Below are positions 1 to 8,829 of a stretch of 64,000 nucleotides of DNA, in pieces. The stretch covers positions 248,001-312,000 of the forward strand of contig NZ_JADOUY010000004.1 of assembly GCF_015752285.1 (NCBI RefSeq). Direction: 5' to 3'. This stretch comes from Mycetocola_A sp015752285. Its GTDB lineage: Bacteria > Actinomycetota > Actinomycetes > Actinomycetales > Microbacteriaceae. Made by a program: the position numbers and the translations under genes. Within the stretch, counting starts at the first letter, position 1; every line of letters starts with the position of its first letter. The notes below the pieces were generated by a model. That model was not told the DNA's origin and did not search any database. It was given only the letters and a program-made list of their open reading frames with translations.

Positions 1-548
1 GCGTCGACGGTCGCGATCGGCTTGCCCTTCCAGGTCTCACCGAGAACCTTGTCGAACACGCTGACGTGCAGGTCGTCGACCTTGTCGTCTTCGTTCCTGA
101 TCTCCTCAGCAAGACGGACGTTCTGGGTGCGCAGGAGCTCAGTCAGTTTGTGTGAGATCTCGACGTCGAGGCGACCCATCTCGGCGAACGTGGTGCGCAG
201 TCCCTTGGGGACGGCGCGTTCGGGGAAGCGGTAACGGGCGAGCTGGGCGATGTGCTCGGCCATGTCTCCCATGCGCTCGAGCGACGAGCTGATCCGCAGC
301 GCGCTGACGACGATCCGCAGGTCTCGGGCAACCGGCTGCTGCCTGGCCAGGATGTTGATGGCGAGTTCGTCGAGGGCGACGGTGAGCTCATCAATGCGAA
401 CGTCGTTCTCGATGACCTCTTCGGCCACGGTGACGTTCGATTCGTTGAACGCCTGCACCGCACTGGTGATGGAGATCGTCACGAGCTCCGAGATGGCGAC
501 GAGCCTGTCTTGAACTTCGGCCAGCTCCTGCTGGAATACTTCACGCAT
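1..548 (-). CDS. phoU: PhoU phosphate signalling protein, C-terminus cut by window edge
   Basis: PhoU couples the Pst phosphate importer to the Pho sensor kinase and keeps the response silent when phosphate is ample; it works in the cytoplasm at the membrane. The 182 visible residues are helical and carry both PhoU metal-binding repeats: ENDVRIDEL (47-55) with ERMGD (91-95), and NEDDKVDDLH (152-161) in the second half. The start ATG follows a GGAG five bases upstream. The frame runs off the left edge, so about 30-40 residues are missing. It is divergent from senX3-regX3, its expected signalling partner, across a 184-base intergenic region. Family assignment is firm. Confidence 0.93.
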   Translation of the reverse strand, partial: MREVFQQELAEVQDRLVAISELVTISITSAVQAFNESNVTVAEEVIENDVRIDELTVALDELAINILARQQPVARDLRIVVSALRISSSLERMGDMAEHIAQLARYRFPERAVPKGLRTTFAEMGRLDVEISHKLTELLRTQNVRLAEEIRNEDDKVDDLHVSVFDKVLGETWKGKPIATVD

Positions 549-720
549 CGAATCTCCGTTTCGGATGTCTGGCCCCGCCGTGACTCGCGGGCGCCGGGGG
601 ACACAGGCCCCTGTGCAACCCTGTCGTGGCCAGGTTAACGTTTGGTGGCGCCCGCCTGAACACTTGCATAAATGCCCTGATGCCAGGCCTGGTCCGGCCG
701 GGGCGGTCCGGCCATGCCTC

Positions 721-726
721 TAATCT
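721..726 (+). promoter_or_regulatory. -10 element TAATCT of a probably leaderless senX3 promoter
   Basis: TAATCT lies exactly six bases before the senX3 ATG, so transcription should begin at or next to the start codon. No Shine-Dalgarno sequence is present. The same TAnnnT-N6-ATG layout recurs at several other genes here. Confidence 0.5.
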
Positions 727-732
727 AGTCGT

Positions 733-1926
733 ATGGACTCCACCTGGCTGGTGCTCGTTTCGCTGGTTCTCGGCCTTCTCATCGGCGCGGGTTTCGTCGT
801 CGCCGTCTTTGCAGCAGCGCGACGCGGCGAACGTGTCGCCAAGGTCGTCACTCCTTCCGTTCCAGACGGGGTGAGCCAGGTGCTCGACGCGCTCGACAGC
901 GCCGGGATCGTGGTCGACCCCTCCGGGAACGTGGTCAAGGCATCACCGGGTGCTCTCGCGCTCGGCCTCGTTCGCGACGGGAAGATCGCGAACGCCGAGT
1001 TCGTCCGGCTCGCCAGTCAGGTGCGCGACACCGGTGATCCCGTCACCGAAGACGTCGACATCACTCGAGGACCGTTCAGCGACGTGAGCCTGAACCTCAC
1101 CGTCAGGGCCGCGCGACTCGGTACACGCTATGTCCTTGTCCTCGCGCAGGACCACACCGAATCCCGCAGGCTCGATGAGGTCCGCAGGGACTTCATCGCC
1201 AATATCAGCCACGAGCTCAAAACCCCGATCGGAGCGGTCAGTCTGCTCGCCGAGGCGCTCGACTCCGCCGCAGACGACGCCGGCCAGGTTCGCCGATTCG
1301 CCGCGCGGCTGAGTACCGAAGCCAAACGGCTGGCTCGGATCACCGGCGAGATCATCGACCTCTCGCGACTGCAGGCCGCTGACGCCCTGCACCAGCCCGA
1401 ACTCCTCGCCATCGACACCGTCATTGCCGCTGCCGTCGACCAGAACCGGGTTGCAGCGGATGCCTGCGGGGTCACCCTCGTCGCGTCGCGGGATCCGGAT
1501 GCCCGGGTCTACGGCGACGAGGCGCTCCTCGTCGTCGCCATCCACAACCTCATCGCCAACGCGATCGCCTACTCGCCGACTCGGGGGCGAGTCGGCGTCG
1601 GCGTCTCCCGCCGCGATGGACTGGTCGAGATCGCCGTCACCGACCAGGGTGTCGGCATCCCCGAAGAGGACCGCGCCCGGGTGTTCGAGCGCTTCTACCG
1701 CGTCGATCAGGCGCGTTCCCGGCACACCGGGGGCACAGGGCTCGGGCTCTCCATCGTCAAGCACGCCGTTCAGAACCATGGAGGGGATGTGCGGGTGTGG
1801 TCGCTGGTCGGCAAAGGGTCGACATTCACCATCCGACTCCCCGAAGCCCAGGAGAAACCGCTCACCGGGCAGATCCCCATCACTGGTTCAGCGGAGAACG
1901 CCGCCAGTTTCGACAACGCAGGTTAG
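733..1926 (+). CDS. senX3: SenX3-type sensor histidine kinase
   Basis: Membrane sensor kinase that phosphorylates RegX3 when phosphate is low, under PhoU control. One transmembrane helix (about 5-28) is followed by a PAS-like region (45-140), HisKA with phospho-acceptor His160 in NISHELKTP, and a HATPase domain with N-box HNLIANA (271-277), G1 box DQGVGIP (304-310) and G2 box GGTGLGL (333-339). The length, 397 residues, is normal for SenX3. There is a single N-terminal helix and no large extracytoplasmic loop, so it probably senses transporter or PhoU state, not external ligand. regX3 follows after 12 bases in one operon. Confidence 0.93.
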   Translation: MDSTWLVLVSLVLGLLIGAGFVVAVFAAARRGERVAKVVTPSVPDGVSQVLDALDSAGIVVDPSGNVVKASPGALALGLVRDGKIANAEFVRLASQVRDTGDPVTEDVDITRGPFSDVSLNLTVRAARLGTRYVLVLAQDHTESRRLDEVRRDFIANISHELKTPIGAVSLLAEALDSAADDAGQVRRFAARLSTEAKRLARITGEIIDLSRLQAADALHQPELLAIDTVIAAAVDQNRVAADACGVTLVASRDPDARVYGDEALLVVAIHNLIANAIAYSPTRGRVGVGVSRRDGLVEIAVTDQGVGIPEEDRARVFERFYRVDQARSRHTGGTGLGLSIVKHAVQNHGGDVRVWSLVGKGSTFTIRLPEAQEKPLTGQIPITGSAENAASFDNAG

Positions 1927-1938
1927 GACCAGACACCG

Positions 1939-2619
1939 ATGACACGAATTCTTCTCGTCGAAGACGAAGTAGCGCTCAGCGAGCCACTCGCCTACCTTCT
2001 GGGACGAGAGGGATACGATATCGACGTCGTGCAGGACGGGCGCAGCGCTATCGCCTCGTTCCTCGCGGAGGAACCGGATCTCGTGCTCCTCGACCTCATG
2101 CTTCCCGGCATCCCCGGCACCGAGGTGTGCCGACAGATCCGTGCCGTCTCGTCGACGCCGATCATCATGCTGACCGCGAAGGACTCCGAAGTGGACATCG
2201 TCGTCGGGCTTGAACTCGGGGCAGACGACTACGTGACCAAGCCGTACTCCAGTCGTGAACTCCTCGCGCGGATCCGCGCTGTCCTGCGTCGCCGGACCTC
2301 CGAAGACGAGATCGACGATTCGGTGCTGGAGGCAGGGACCGTGCGAATGGACCTCGAGCGTCACACCGTCGAGGTGAGCGGCTCCGAGATTCCTATGCCT
2401 CTGAAGGAATTCGAGTTGCTTGAATTGCTGCTGCGGAATGCGGGCAGGGTGCTGACTCGCGGGCAACTCATCGACCGGGTGTGGGGAAGCGACTACTTCG
2501 GTGACACCAAGACGCTTGACGTACACATCAAGCGCATCAGGTCACGGATCGAAGAGAGCCCGTCCGAACCGCGGATGCTCGTCACCGTTCGGGGTCTCGG
2601 TTACCGCTTCGAAGCCTGA
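1939..2619 (+). CDS. regX3: RegX3-type response regulator
   Basis: OmpR/PhoB-family transcription factor of the phosphate-starvation response. The receiver domain (1-115) has acidic pocket EDE (8-10), phospho-acceptor Asp52 in LLDLMLPG, Thr79 and Lys101. A winged-helix DNA-binding domain fills residues 128-226 and ends in the conserved RGLGYRFE. It is co-transcribed with senX3 and divergent from phoU. A direct-repeat target in the phoU-senX3 gap would be expected, but I could not define one with confidence. A hairpin downstream ends the operon. Confidence 0.94.
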   Translation: MTRILLVEDEVALSEPLAYLLGREGYDIDVVQDGRSAIASFLAEEPDLVLLDLMLPGIPGTEVCRQIRAVSSTPIIMLTAKDSEVDIVVGLELGADDYVTKPYSSRELLARIRAVLRRRTSEDEIDDSVLEAGTVRMDLERHTVEVSGSEIPMPLKEFELLELLLRNAGRVLTRGQLIDRVWGSDYFGDTKTLDVHIKRIRSRIEESPSEPRMLVTVRGLGYRFEA

Positions 2620-2621
2620 GC

Positions 2622-2653
2622 GCCGCTGCCCGTCGGCGAGGACGGGCGGCGGT
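2622..2653. terminator. Hairpin between convergent regX3 and lipoprotein gene
   Basis: Twelve-base stem CCGCTGCCCGTC / GACGGGCGGCGG with one G-U pair and a six-base loop, directly after the regX3 stop and just before the end of the convergent gene. It can serve both strands. There is no long T run. Confidence 0.55.
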
Positions 2654-2655
2654 GA

Positions 2656-3126
2656 TTACTCTGCTGAGCTTTCCGGGACGAACTCGCTGTATTCCTCAAG
2701 CGATCCGTCGAGTACAGGAACGAGGAGTTCGACGCCGGTCTCGTCGCCGTACTGGAAATAGACGGGGAGCAGGGCACCTGGCTTGGTGTCGATGCCCTCG
2801 AGGAGGATCGGATCCTCGTCTTCAGCGCCGAACGACACCGTCGACTGCCGGGGGATGCCCGTGACGAGCGACTCGCCGTCGCCGAACTGGACTGTGAGGT
2901 TCTGGGAGACGCCCGAGTTGGTGATCGAGAGGAGAAGGTTGCCGTCTGTGCCGTCGCCGCTGATGATGACAGCGTTGCGCAGTTTGAGGTCGCCGATGCG
3001 CCCCGAGACACCGTCGCTCGCGTCATAGTGCTCGGTCGTGCTCTGAGGAGAGATCAGGTTGCACGCACTCGTGCCCAGTACGACGGATGCCGCCAGTACG
3101 ACGGATGCGATCAAACGCGCCTTCAC
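2656..3126 (-). CDS. Putative lipoprotein of unknown function
   Basis: Secreted, probably lipid-anchored protein of 156 residues. It begins with a basic n-region, a hydrophobic stretch (5-19) and a lipobox-like GTSAC with Cys22. The mature part is mostly short beta-type segments without recognisable catalytic motifs, consistent with a small beta-sandwich. Homologues occur next to regX3 or carD in related actinobacteria, and I recall some carrying an unsupported methylase label; nothing here looks like a methyltransferase. It converges on regX3 and is divergent from carD. Function unknown. Confidence 0.7.
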   Translation of the reverse strand: MKARLIASVVLAASVVLGTSACNLISPQSTTEHYDASDGVSGRIGDLKLRNAVIISGDGTDGNLLLSITNSGVSQNLTVQFGDGESLVTGIPRQSTVSFGAEDEDPILLEGIDTKPGALLPVYFQYGDETGVELLVPVLDGSLEEYSEFVPESSAE

Positions 3127-3285
3127 AGGTCCTCCAAGAACACAGGGGGTGCATGAGCGCTGTCGCGATCAATGCGGAACGAGTCCGAGTTTAGCCTAGC
3201 GAGCGCTGGCGTCCGGTCGGGGCAGGGCGAACTTTAGTGCATGCCCACTGTGGTATTCTGGTAGATGCTGAAGGGATACACATCC

Positions 3286-3768
3286 ATGCTTTTTGAGGTT
3301 GGCGAAACCGTCGTATACCCCCACCACGGAGCCGCAACTATTGCGGAAGTGAAAACTCGGGTCATCAAGGGAGAAGAGAAGCTTTATCTGAAGCTTCGCG
3401 TCACCCAGGGTGACCTCGTTATCGAGGTGCCCGCTGAGAACGTCGACCTGGTCGGCGTTCGTGACGTGATCGGAAAAGAAGGACTTGAACGCGTGTTCGA
3501 CGTTCTTCGTGCGCCGTTCACAGAAGAACCCACGAACTGGTCGCGCCGATACAAGGCCAACCTGGAGAAACTCGCCTCAGGCGATGTCATCAAGGTGAGT
3601 GAGGTCGTCCGCGATCTGTGGCGTCGTGACCAGGACCGCGGCCTGTCTGCAGGCGAGAAGCGGATGCTCGCCAAGGCGCGCCAGATTCTCATCTCGGAAC
3701 TCGCCCTCGCGGAGAAGACCGATGAAGAGAAGGCGTCTACCGTCCTCGACGAGGTCCTCGCTTCTTAA
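3286..3768 (+). CDS. carD: CarD-family RNA polymerase-binding transcription regulator
   Basis: CarD binds the beta subunit of RNA polymerase and stabilises open promoter complexes, notably at stable-RNA promoters. The N-terminal Tudor-like RNAP interaction domain (1-55, starting MLFEVGETVVYPHHG) is followed by a helical DNA-binding domain with the conserved Trp in VVRDLWRRDQ and the leucine-rich C-terminus. The length, 160 residues, is standard. I place the start at the second ATG because AAGGGA lies nine bases upstream; an ATG 21 bases earlier would add a non-conserved leader. A -10-like TATTCT lies at 3254-3259. Confidence 0.95.
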   Translation: MLFEVGETVVYPHHGAATIAEVKTRVIKGEEKLYLKLRVTQGDLVIEVPAENVDLVGVRDVIGKEGLERVFDVLRAPFTEEPTNWSRRYKANLEKLASGDVIKVSEVVRDLWRRDQDRGLSAGEKRMLAKARQILISELALAEKTDEEKASTVLDEVLAS

Positions 3769-3797
3769 CAGTCCCGACACGCTGAAGTCTCGACAAG

Positions 3798-3830
3798 CTC
3801 GACCACCGGGTATCCGGTGGTCGAGTTTTT
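3798..3830 (+). terminator. Rho-independent terminator of carD, built on a dispersed repeat
   Basis: Perfect 12-bp stem CTCGACCACCGG / CCGGTGGTCGAG with a GTAT loop and a TTTTT tail. The left arm with its preceding TCTCGACAAG matches the repeat motif found between the nrd genes. Confidence 0.85.
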
Positions 3831-3873
3831 GTCGTACCTGGAGTGATGCGCGGGGTGGCTAAGCTCGGGAACT

Positions 3874-5049
3874 ATGAACAGTCGCCCCCCGATCGTCGGC
3901 GTCATCGTCGTCGCCGCCGGCAGCGGCACCCGGCTCGGTGCCGATCGCCCCAAAGCGTTCGTCGAACTGGCCGGTCGCACCATTCTCGAGCGCAGCCTGT
4001 TCCCCATCTTCGGGATGCACCGCGAAGCGCAGGTCGTCGTCGTCGCACCTCAGGACCTCGTGGTCGAGGCCGGCGACATTGCGGCACGGGCAGCCGGCCC
4101 GGCCGCAGCAGCCGTCTCAGTCGTCGCAGGAGGACCCAGCAGGCAGCAGTCGGTCGCGGCCGGCCTGGCCGCCCTCACCGACAGCATCCGCATCGTCCTC
4201 GTGCACGATGCCGCTCGCGCTCTCACTCCGACGTCTGTTTTCGACGGCGTCGTCGCCGCTGTCGCACAGACCGGTTCCGGCATCGTCCCCGGCGTCGCCG
4301 TCCAGGACACGGTGAAGCGGGTCGACGGCGACGAGACGGTCGTCGAGACGGTCGACAGGTCCGAGCTGCGGTCGATCCAGACGCCGCAGGCGTTCCCCCG
4401 GGCGGCGCTCGACGAGGCATACGCGGCGGCAGACGCCGAACACACCGACGACGCTGCGCTCTTCGCCGCCGCTGGGAACACCGTTTCGGTCGTCGACGGG
4501 GATGCAGCCTCGTTCAAGATCACAACACCGTGGGACCTGCGCAGGGCTGAGGGGCTGATCGCGGCGCAGGGGTCAGGCATCCGCACCGGGATCGGCGTCG
4601 ACGTCCACGCCTACGACGAGTCGGCGGAACTGTGGCTCGCCGGTCTTCACTGGCCAGGAGAGCCTGGGCTCGCCGGGCACAGCGACGGCGACCCGGTCAG
4701 CCATGCCGTTACTGACGCGTTGCTGTCAGCCGCCGGCCTCGGAGACATCGGCAGCGTCTTCGGCACAAGCGATCCCGAATTCTCCGGCGCACACGGTGAG
4801 GTTTTCCTGCGTGCGACGGTGTCGAAGCTGCTCGACGCCGGTTTCACCATCGGCAACGTCGCCGTGCAGCTGATCGGGAACAGCCCGCGCTTCTCGCCCA
4901 GACGGCAGGAGGCAGAATCGCTCCTCAGCGGCCTGCTCGGGGCACCGGTCAGCGTATCGGCGACGACGACCGACGGTCTCGGTTTCACTGGCAGGTCTGA
5001 GGGTGTCTGCGCGATCGCGACGGCGACGGTGATGCCCCAGTACTCTTGA
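3874..5049 (+). CDS. ispDF: Bifunctional IspD/IspF, non-mevalonate isoprenoid synthesis
   Basis: One polypeptide carries two non-adjacent steps of the MEP pathway. Residues 1-230 are IspD (MEP cytidylyltransferase), with nucleotide-binding loop AAGSGTRLGADRPKAF (14-29) and KITTPWDL (215-222). Residues 235-391 are IspF (MEcPP synthase), with divalent metal ligands Asp243 and His245 in VDVHAY, His277, and the GHSDGD loop (268-273). IspD and IspF are separate in many bacteria; the fusion is seen in some actinobacteria and proteobacteria. A TAAGCT -10 element lies eight bases before the ATG, so little or no leader is expected. cysS follows directly. Confidence 0.95.
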   Translation: MNSRPPIVGVIVVAAGSGTRLGADRPKAFVELAGRTILERSLFPIFGMHREAQVVVVAPQDLVVEAGDIAARAAGPAAAAVSVVAGGPSRQQSVAAGLAALTDSIRIVLVHDAARALTPTSVFDGVVAAVAQTGSGIVPGVAVQDTVKRVDGDETVVETVDRSELRSIQTPQAFPRAALDEAYAAADAEHTDDAALFAAAGNTVSVVDGDAASFKITTPWDLRRAEGLIAAQGSGIRTGIGVDVHAYDESAELWLAGLHWPGEPGLAGHSDGDPVSHAVTDALLSAAGLGDIGSVFGTSDPEFSGAHGEVFLRATVSKLLDAGFTIGNVAVQLIGNSPRFSPRRQEAESLLSGLLGAPVSVSATTTDGLGFTGRSEGVCAIATATVMPQYS

Positions 5050-5058
5050 GTGGTGGCA

Positions 5059-6471
5059 ATGCAACTCTATGACTCCCGGGCGCAGGCCCTCCGTGACTTC
5101 GTTCCCCTCGTCGACGGCAAGGTCGGGCTCTACGTCTGCGGACCCACGGTTCAGTCCTCTCCGCACATCGGTCACCTGCGTTCAGCGCTCGTCTACGACC
5201 AGCTGCGCCGCTGGCTCAACTACTCCGGCTACGACGTCACCCTCGTGCGCAACGTCACGGACATCGACGACAAGGTGCTCGTCAACGCGACCGGCGCTGA
5301 AGAGTGGTGGGCGCTCGCGTACCGAACCGAACTGGAGTTCTCAGCCGGATACCGTGCTCTCGGCATCCTTCCCCCGACGTACGAGCCGCGCGCGACGGCG
5401 AGCATCCAGCAGATGCATGCCATCATCGACCGACTCCTCGCCAACGGCCACGCCTATGCCGCGGAAGACGGCTCTGGCGACGTGTACTTCGACGTGCGCA
5501 GCTGGCCCGCGTACGGCGAGCTGACCAGGCAGAACATCGACAGCATGGAAGCGGCGACGGATGCCGACCCGCGCGGCAAGCGCGACGCTCGCGACTTCGC
5601 CCTGTGGAAGGGGCACAAGTCCGACGAGCCGGCTTCCGCGTCGTGGCCGAGCCCCTGGGGAGACGGTCGACCCGGCTGGCACATCGAATGCTCCGCCATG
5701 TCGAGCAGGTACCTCGGCGCGGCTTTCGACATCCATGGGGGTGGCCTGGACCTCCGGTTCCCGCATCACGAAAACGAACTGGCTCAGTCCAGCGCGGCAG
5801 GAGATCCGTTCGCGAGCTACTGGGTGCACAACGGTCTTGTGAACGTGAACGGCCAGAAGATGTCGAAATCGCTCGGCAACTCGATCTACGCCGCCGATCT
5901 GCTCGGTGCAGCGCGGCCGATCGTCGTCCGGTACTACCTGGGGCAGGCGCATTACCGTTCCACCATCGACTACCACGACGGCGCGCTGACCGAGGCCGAG
6001 GCCGCGCTCGACCGCATCGAGAGCTTCCTCGACCGGGTGTCCAGGCGCCTCACCGGAACCCGGTTCGCCGGCACAGGAACCGAGCAGATTCCGGATGCCT
6101 TCGCCGCCGCAATGAACGACGATCTGTCGATCCCGCAGGCGCTCGGCGTATTGCATGACACAATAAGGCAAGGCAACGCGAGCATCGACAGCGAAGATCT
6201 TGCTCGCGCCGCGTCCGCGCAGGGGCAGGTGATCGCCATGACCGAGGTTCTGGGCATCAATCCGCTCTCGGCCGAGTGGTCGCACGGTCAGGACCGTGCC
6301 GTCCATGGGGTGCTCGACACCCTCGTCGACCAGCTGCTCGATCAACGCCAGAAAGCCAGGGCGGCCCGCGATTTCGCGGCCGCAGACAGAATCCGCGATC
6401 TCTTCACCACTGCGGGTATCACGATTGAAGACACCTCGACAGGTGCACATTGGAGTATTGATGGCCAGTAA
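5059..6471 (+). CDS. cysS: Cysteinyl-tRNA synthetase
   Basis: Charges tRNA-Cys in the cytoplasm; class I synthetase. It has the zinc-site Cys in LYVCGPTV, HIGH (36-39), the second zinc ligands in WHIECS and HHENE, and KMSKS (267-271), numbered from the ATG. The length, 470 residues, is normal. Two in-frame GTG codons (5050, 5053) lie between the ispDF stop and this ATG and are possible earlier starts, but ATG gives the usual QLYDS beginning. It is tightly coupled to ispDF upstream and overlaps rlmB by 11 bases downstream, so the three genes form an operon. Confidence 0.95.
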   Translation: MQLYDSRAQALRDFVPLVDGKVGLYVCGPTVQSSPHIGHLRSALVYDQLRRWLNYSGYDVTLVRNVTDIDDKVLVNATGAEEWWALAYRTELEFSAGYRALGILPPTYEPRATASIQQMHAIIDRLLANGHAYAAEDGSGDVYFDVRSWPAYGELTRQNIDSMEAATDADPRGKRDARDFALWKGHKSDEPASASWPSPWGDGRPGWHIECSAMSSRYLGAAFDIHGGGLDLRFPHHENELAQSSAAGDPFASYWVHNGLVNVNGQKMSKSLGNSIYAADLLGAARPIVVRYYLGQAHYRSTIDYHDGALTEAEAALDRIESFLDRVSRRLTGTRFAGTGTEQIPDAFAAAMNDDLSIPQALGVLHDTIRQGNASIDSEDLARAASAQGQVIAMTEVLGINPLSAEWSHGQDRAVHGVLDTLVDQLLDQRQKARAARDFAAADRIRDLFTTAGITIEDTSTGAHWSIDGQ

Positions 6472-7456
6472 GTCACGCCCAGGGGCGGTACGCAAGACCA
6501 AGAAGGGCCCGGTGAAGGGCACAGGTGGCCTCGGCCGCAAGTCGCTCGAGGGCAAAGGACCGACGCCGAAGGCCGAAGACCGCACCTATCACGCCGCAGG
6601 CAAGCGCAAGATCGCCAAGGATCGGCTCAATCAGGCGCAGGCCAAGACCGGTGCTCGCACCGGAACGGCGCCGGTCGCCGGTCGGAAGCCGAAACAGAAG
6701 CAGTCGGATGACAGCGAGATCGTGACCGGTCGCAACTCCGTGCTCGAGGCACTGCGGGCGAAGATCCCCGCGTCCGCCCTGTACATGGCCACCAGGATCG
6801 AGTTCGACGACCGGGTGAAGGAGGTCCTGGCGCTCGCCACAGCTCGTGGCCTGCCGATCCTCGAAGTGATGCGCCCGGAACTCGACCGGCTGGCGGGCTT
6901 CGACTCGGTGCACCAGGGCCTCGCGCTCAAGGTGCCTCCGTACTCGTACGCCCATCCCACCGAACTGCTCGAGCTGGTCGTCTCGCGCGGCCACAAGCCG
7001 CTGTTCGTTGCTCTCGACGGCATCACCGACCCCCGCAACCTCGGCGCCATCATCCGCTCCACGGCCGCATTCGGCGGCCACGGCGTGATCGTTCCTCAGC
7101 GCCGTTCGGTCGGACTGACGGCGTCAGCGTGGAAGACCTCGGCCGGCGCAGCAGCACGGACACCCGTCGCCATGGCGACGAACCTGACGCAGACCCTCAA
7201 GGCATTCAAGTCGGCCGGTGTGTTCGTGATCGGCCTCGACGGCGACGGCACCACCGACCTGCCGGGCCTTCAGCTGGCTGATCGTCCTGTGGTCATCGTT
7301 GTGGGCAGCGAGGGCAAGGGACTGTCGCGTCTGGTCGCCGAAACGTGCGACGCAATCGTGTCGATCCCGATCTCGGCGGCGACAGAATCGCTCAACGCCG
7401 GGATCGCGGCATCCGTCACGCTGTACGAGATCTCGAAACTGCGCGCGAAGAAGTAG
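6461..7456 (+). CDS. rlmB: 23S rRNA 2'-O-ribose methyltransferase, RlmB/TrmH (SpoU) family
   Basis: AdoMet-dependent SpoU methyltransferase, expected to modify the conserved guanosine of the 23S peptidyl-transferase region. A basic, disordered extension (1-85, many KR, GP and TG repeats) precedes the substrate-binding domain, which opens with IVTGRNSVLEAL. The SPOUT motifs follow: DGITDPRNLGAIIRS, GSEGKGLSRL and SESLNAG-type TESLNAGIAAS. The start ATG overlaps the cysS end in an ATGGCCAGTAA arrangement. The cysS-rlmB pairing is common in actinobacteria and supports the name. The extension probably aids RNA or ribosome binding. Confidence 0.92.
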   Translation: MASKSRPGAVRKTKKGPVKGTGGLGRKSLEGKGPTPKAEDRTYHAAGKRKIAKDRLNQAQAKTGARTGTAPVAGRKPKQKQSDDSEIVTGRNSVLEALRAKIPASALYMATRIEFDDRVKEVLALATARGLPILEVMRPELDRLAGFDSVHQGLALKVPPYSYAHPTELLELVVSRGHKPLFVALDGITDPRNLGAIIRSTAAFGGHGVIVPQRRSVGLTASAWKTSAGAAARTPVAMATNLTQTLKAFKSAGVFVIGLDGDGTTDLPGLQLADRPVVIVVGSEGKGLSRLVAETCDAIVSIPISAATESLNAGIAASVTLYEISKLRAKK

Positions 7457-7465
7457 CCGCTCGAC

Positions 7466-7492
7466 CGCGACCGGGTCTCAGACCCGGTCGCG
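7466..7492. terminator. Bidirectional terminator containing the stop codon of the DUF4032 gene
   Basis: Perfect 12-bp stem CGCGACCGGGTC / GACCCGGTCGCG around a TCA loop. Read on the minus strand, that loop is the TGA stop of the convergent gene. Confidence 0.7.
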
Positions 7493-8767
7493 CCAGTTGG
7501 CGTCGTTCCCGTCGGCGACGACGTCTGTGGGCATGGTGATCGAACCCGTCAGGGGCACGATCACCGTGGCCTCGTCACGGCGGTGCCTGAGGATGTCATT
7601 GATGTATGAGGTCAGCGCCTCCGAGAGGGGGATGTCACGTGCCTCGCGCTGCGACATGAACCAGCGGTGTTCGAGCAGCTGGTGGAAGACCTCGGCGGGT
7701 TCGAGCTTGCCCTTGAGGTCACGGGGGATCGACTTGACGACCGGTTCGAACACCCGGATGAGCCACTCGTGGGCCATCATCTCCTCGTCCATATTCGATT
7801 TTCCGAACGTGGCGTTGTAGGAGTCGAGGTCGTTGAGGAGCCTGCGTGCCTGGTTCTCGCCGGCGTCCAGTCCGGTGAGCCGCAGCAGTCGGCGCTGGTG
7901 GTGACCGGCGTCGACGACCTTCGGCTGGATCCGCACCTTCGTGCCCCCGGCATCCGTCTTGATCGCGAGCTCTTCGATGTCGAAACCGAGGGCGTTGAGA
8001 CGGTGCACGCGCTCGTTGATGCGCCAGCGCTCACTGGATGAGAAGGATTCCGCTCCGGTGAGCTCGGCCCAGAGCGAGCGGTAGGCGGCGACGATGCCGT
8101 CGGAGAGCTGGATGGGGTCGAGTTCGACGTCGACCCGTCCGCCGGCTTCGAGGTCCATCAGTTCGCCGGCAATGTTGACGCGGGCGATCTCGAGGTCGTT
8201 CTCGCGCTGCCCGTTCGACAGGCCACCCTCGTAGAGCTTGCCGGTCTCGGCATCGACGAGGTAGGCAGCGAATGCTCCAGCGTCGCGACGGAAGAGGGTG
8301 TTGGAGAGGGAGACGTCTCCCCAGAAGAAACCGGCGATGTGCAGCCGGACGAGGAGCACAGCGAGGGCATCGACAAGCCGTCCGGCGGTGTCTGGACGGA
8401 GCTGCTGGGAGAAGAGTGCACGGTAGGGGAGGGAGAACTTCAGGTGCCGGGTGACCAGCACGCTCGGCAGCGGCTCGTTCGAGTCGTCCGCCCGGCCGGT
8501 GATGACCGCAACGGGGTCGACGCACGGAATGTCGAGGCGCTGCAGGGTGCGGAGCATGTCGTACTCGCCGCGTGCCATCTCTGACGTCGTCTCCTTGACG
8601 GCGACGACGTAGCCGGAGAGGTTGGCGAACCGGACCAGGTGGCGGGAGATGCCCTTGGGCAACGAGGCGATCGTCTCGTTCGGCCAGTTCTCCAGCGGCA
8701 GGTCCCAGGGCAGGTCGAGCAGGGCTGGATCGACAGTCGCTGCTGTGATGTTGAGTGAAGCGCTCAT
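7478..8767 (-). CDS. DUF4032 protein with a kinase-like N-terminal half
   Basis: Actinobacterial family of unknown substrate. The first 200 residues look like a protein- or lipopolysaccharide-kinase fold: VAVK with Lys58 (ATP lysine), Glu68 (candidate C-helix glutamate), GDVSLSN with Asp151 and Asn156 (catalytic loop), and VDAET with Asp172 (metal-binding Asp). The rest (about 210-429) is the DUF4032 region, helical and charged. It has no signal peptide or membrane helix, so it is cytoplasmic. It is convergent with rlmB and upstream of the sugar ATPase gene on the other side of a hairpin. The kinase activity is my inference from residue pattern. Confidence 0.8.
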   Translation of the reverse strand: MSASLNITAATVDPALLDLPWDLPLENWPNETIASLPKGISRHLVRFANLSGYVVAVKETTSEMARGEYDMLRTLQRLDIPCVDPVAVITGRADDSNEPLPSVLVTRHLKFSLPYRALFSQQLRPDTAGRLVDALAVLLVRLHIAGFFWGDVSLSNTLFRRDAGAFAAYLVDAETGKLYEGGLSNGQRENDLEIARVNIAGELMDLEAGGRVDVELDPIQLSDGIVAAYRSLWAELTGAESFSSSERWRINERVHRLNALGFDIEELAIKTDAGGTKVRIQPKVVDAGHHQRRLLRLTGLDAGENQARRLLNDLDSYNATFGKSNMDEEMMAHEWLIRVFEPVVKSIPRDLKGKLEPAEVFHQLLEHRWFMSQREARDIPLSEALTSYINDILRHRRDEATVIVPLTGSITMPTDVVADGNDANWRDRV

Positions 8768-8783
8768 GGTGGCTTAAACAGTA

Positions 8784-8822
8784 GCGCCGGCTGACGGAGG
8801 ACAAGTCCCCATCAGCCGGCGC
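8784..8822 (-). terminator. Terminator hairpin after the sugar ABC ATPase gene
   Basis: Perfect 11-bp stem GCGCCGGCTGA / TCAGCCGGCGC with a 17-base loop, just downstream of the minus-strand ATPase gene. Confidence 0.5.
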
Positions 8823-8829
8823 GATGCTG

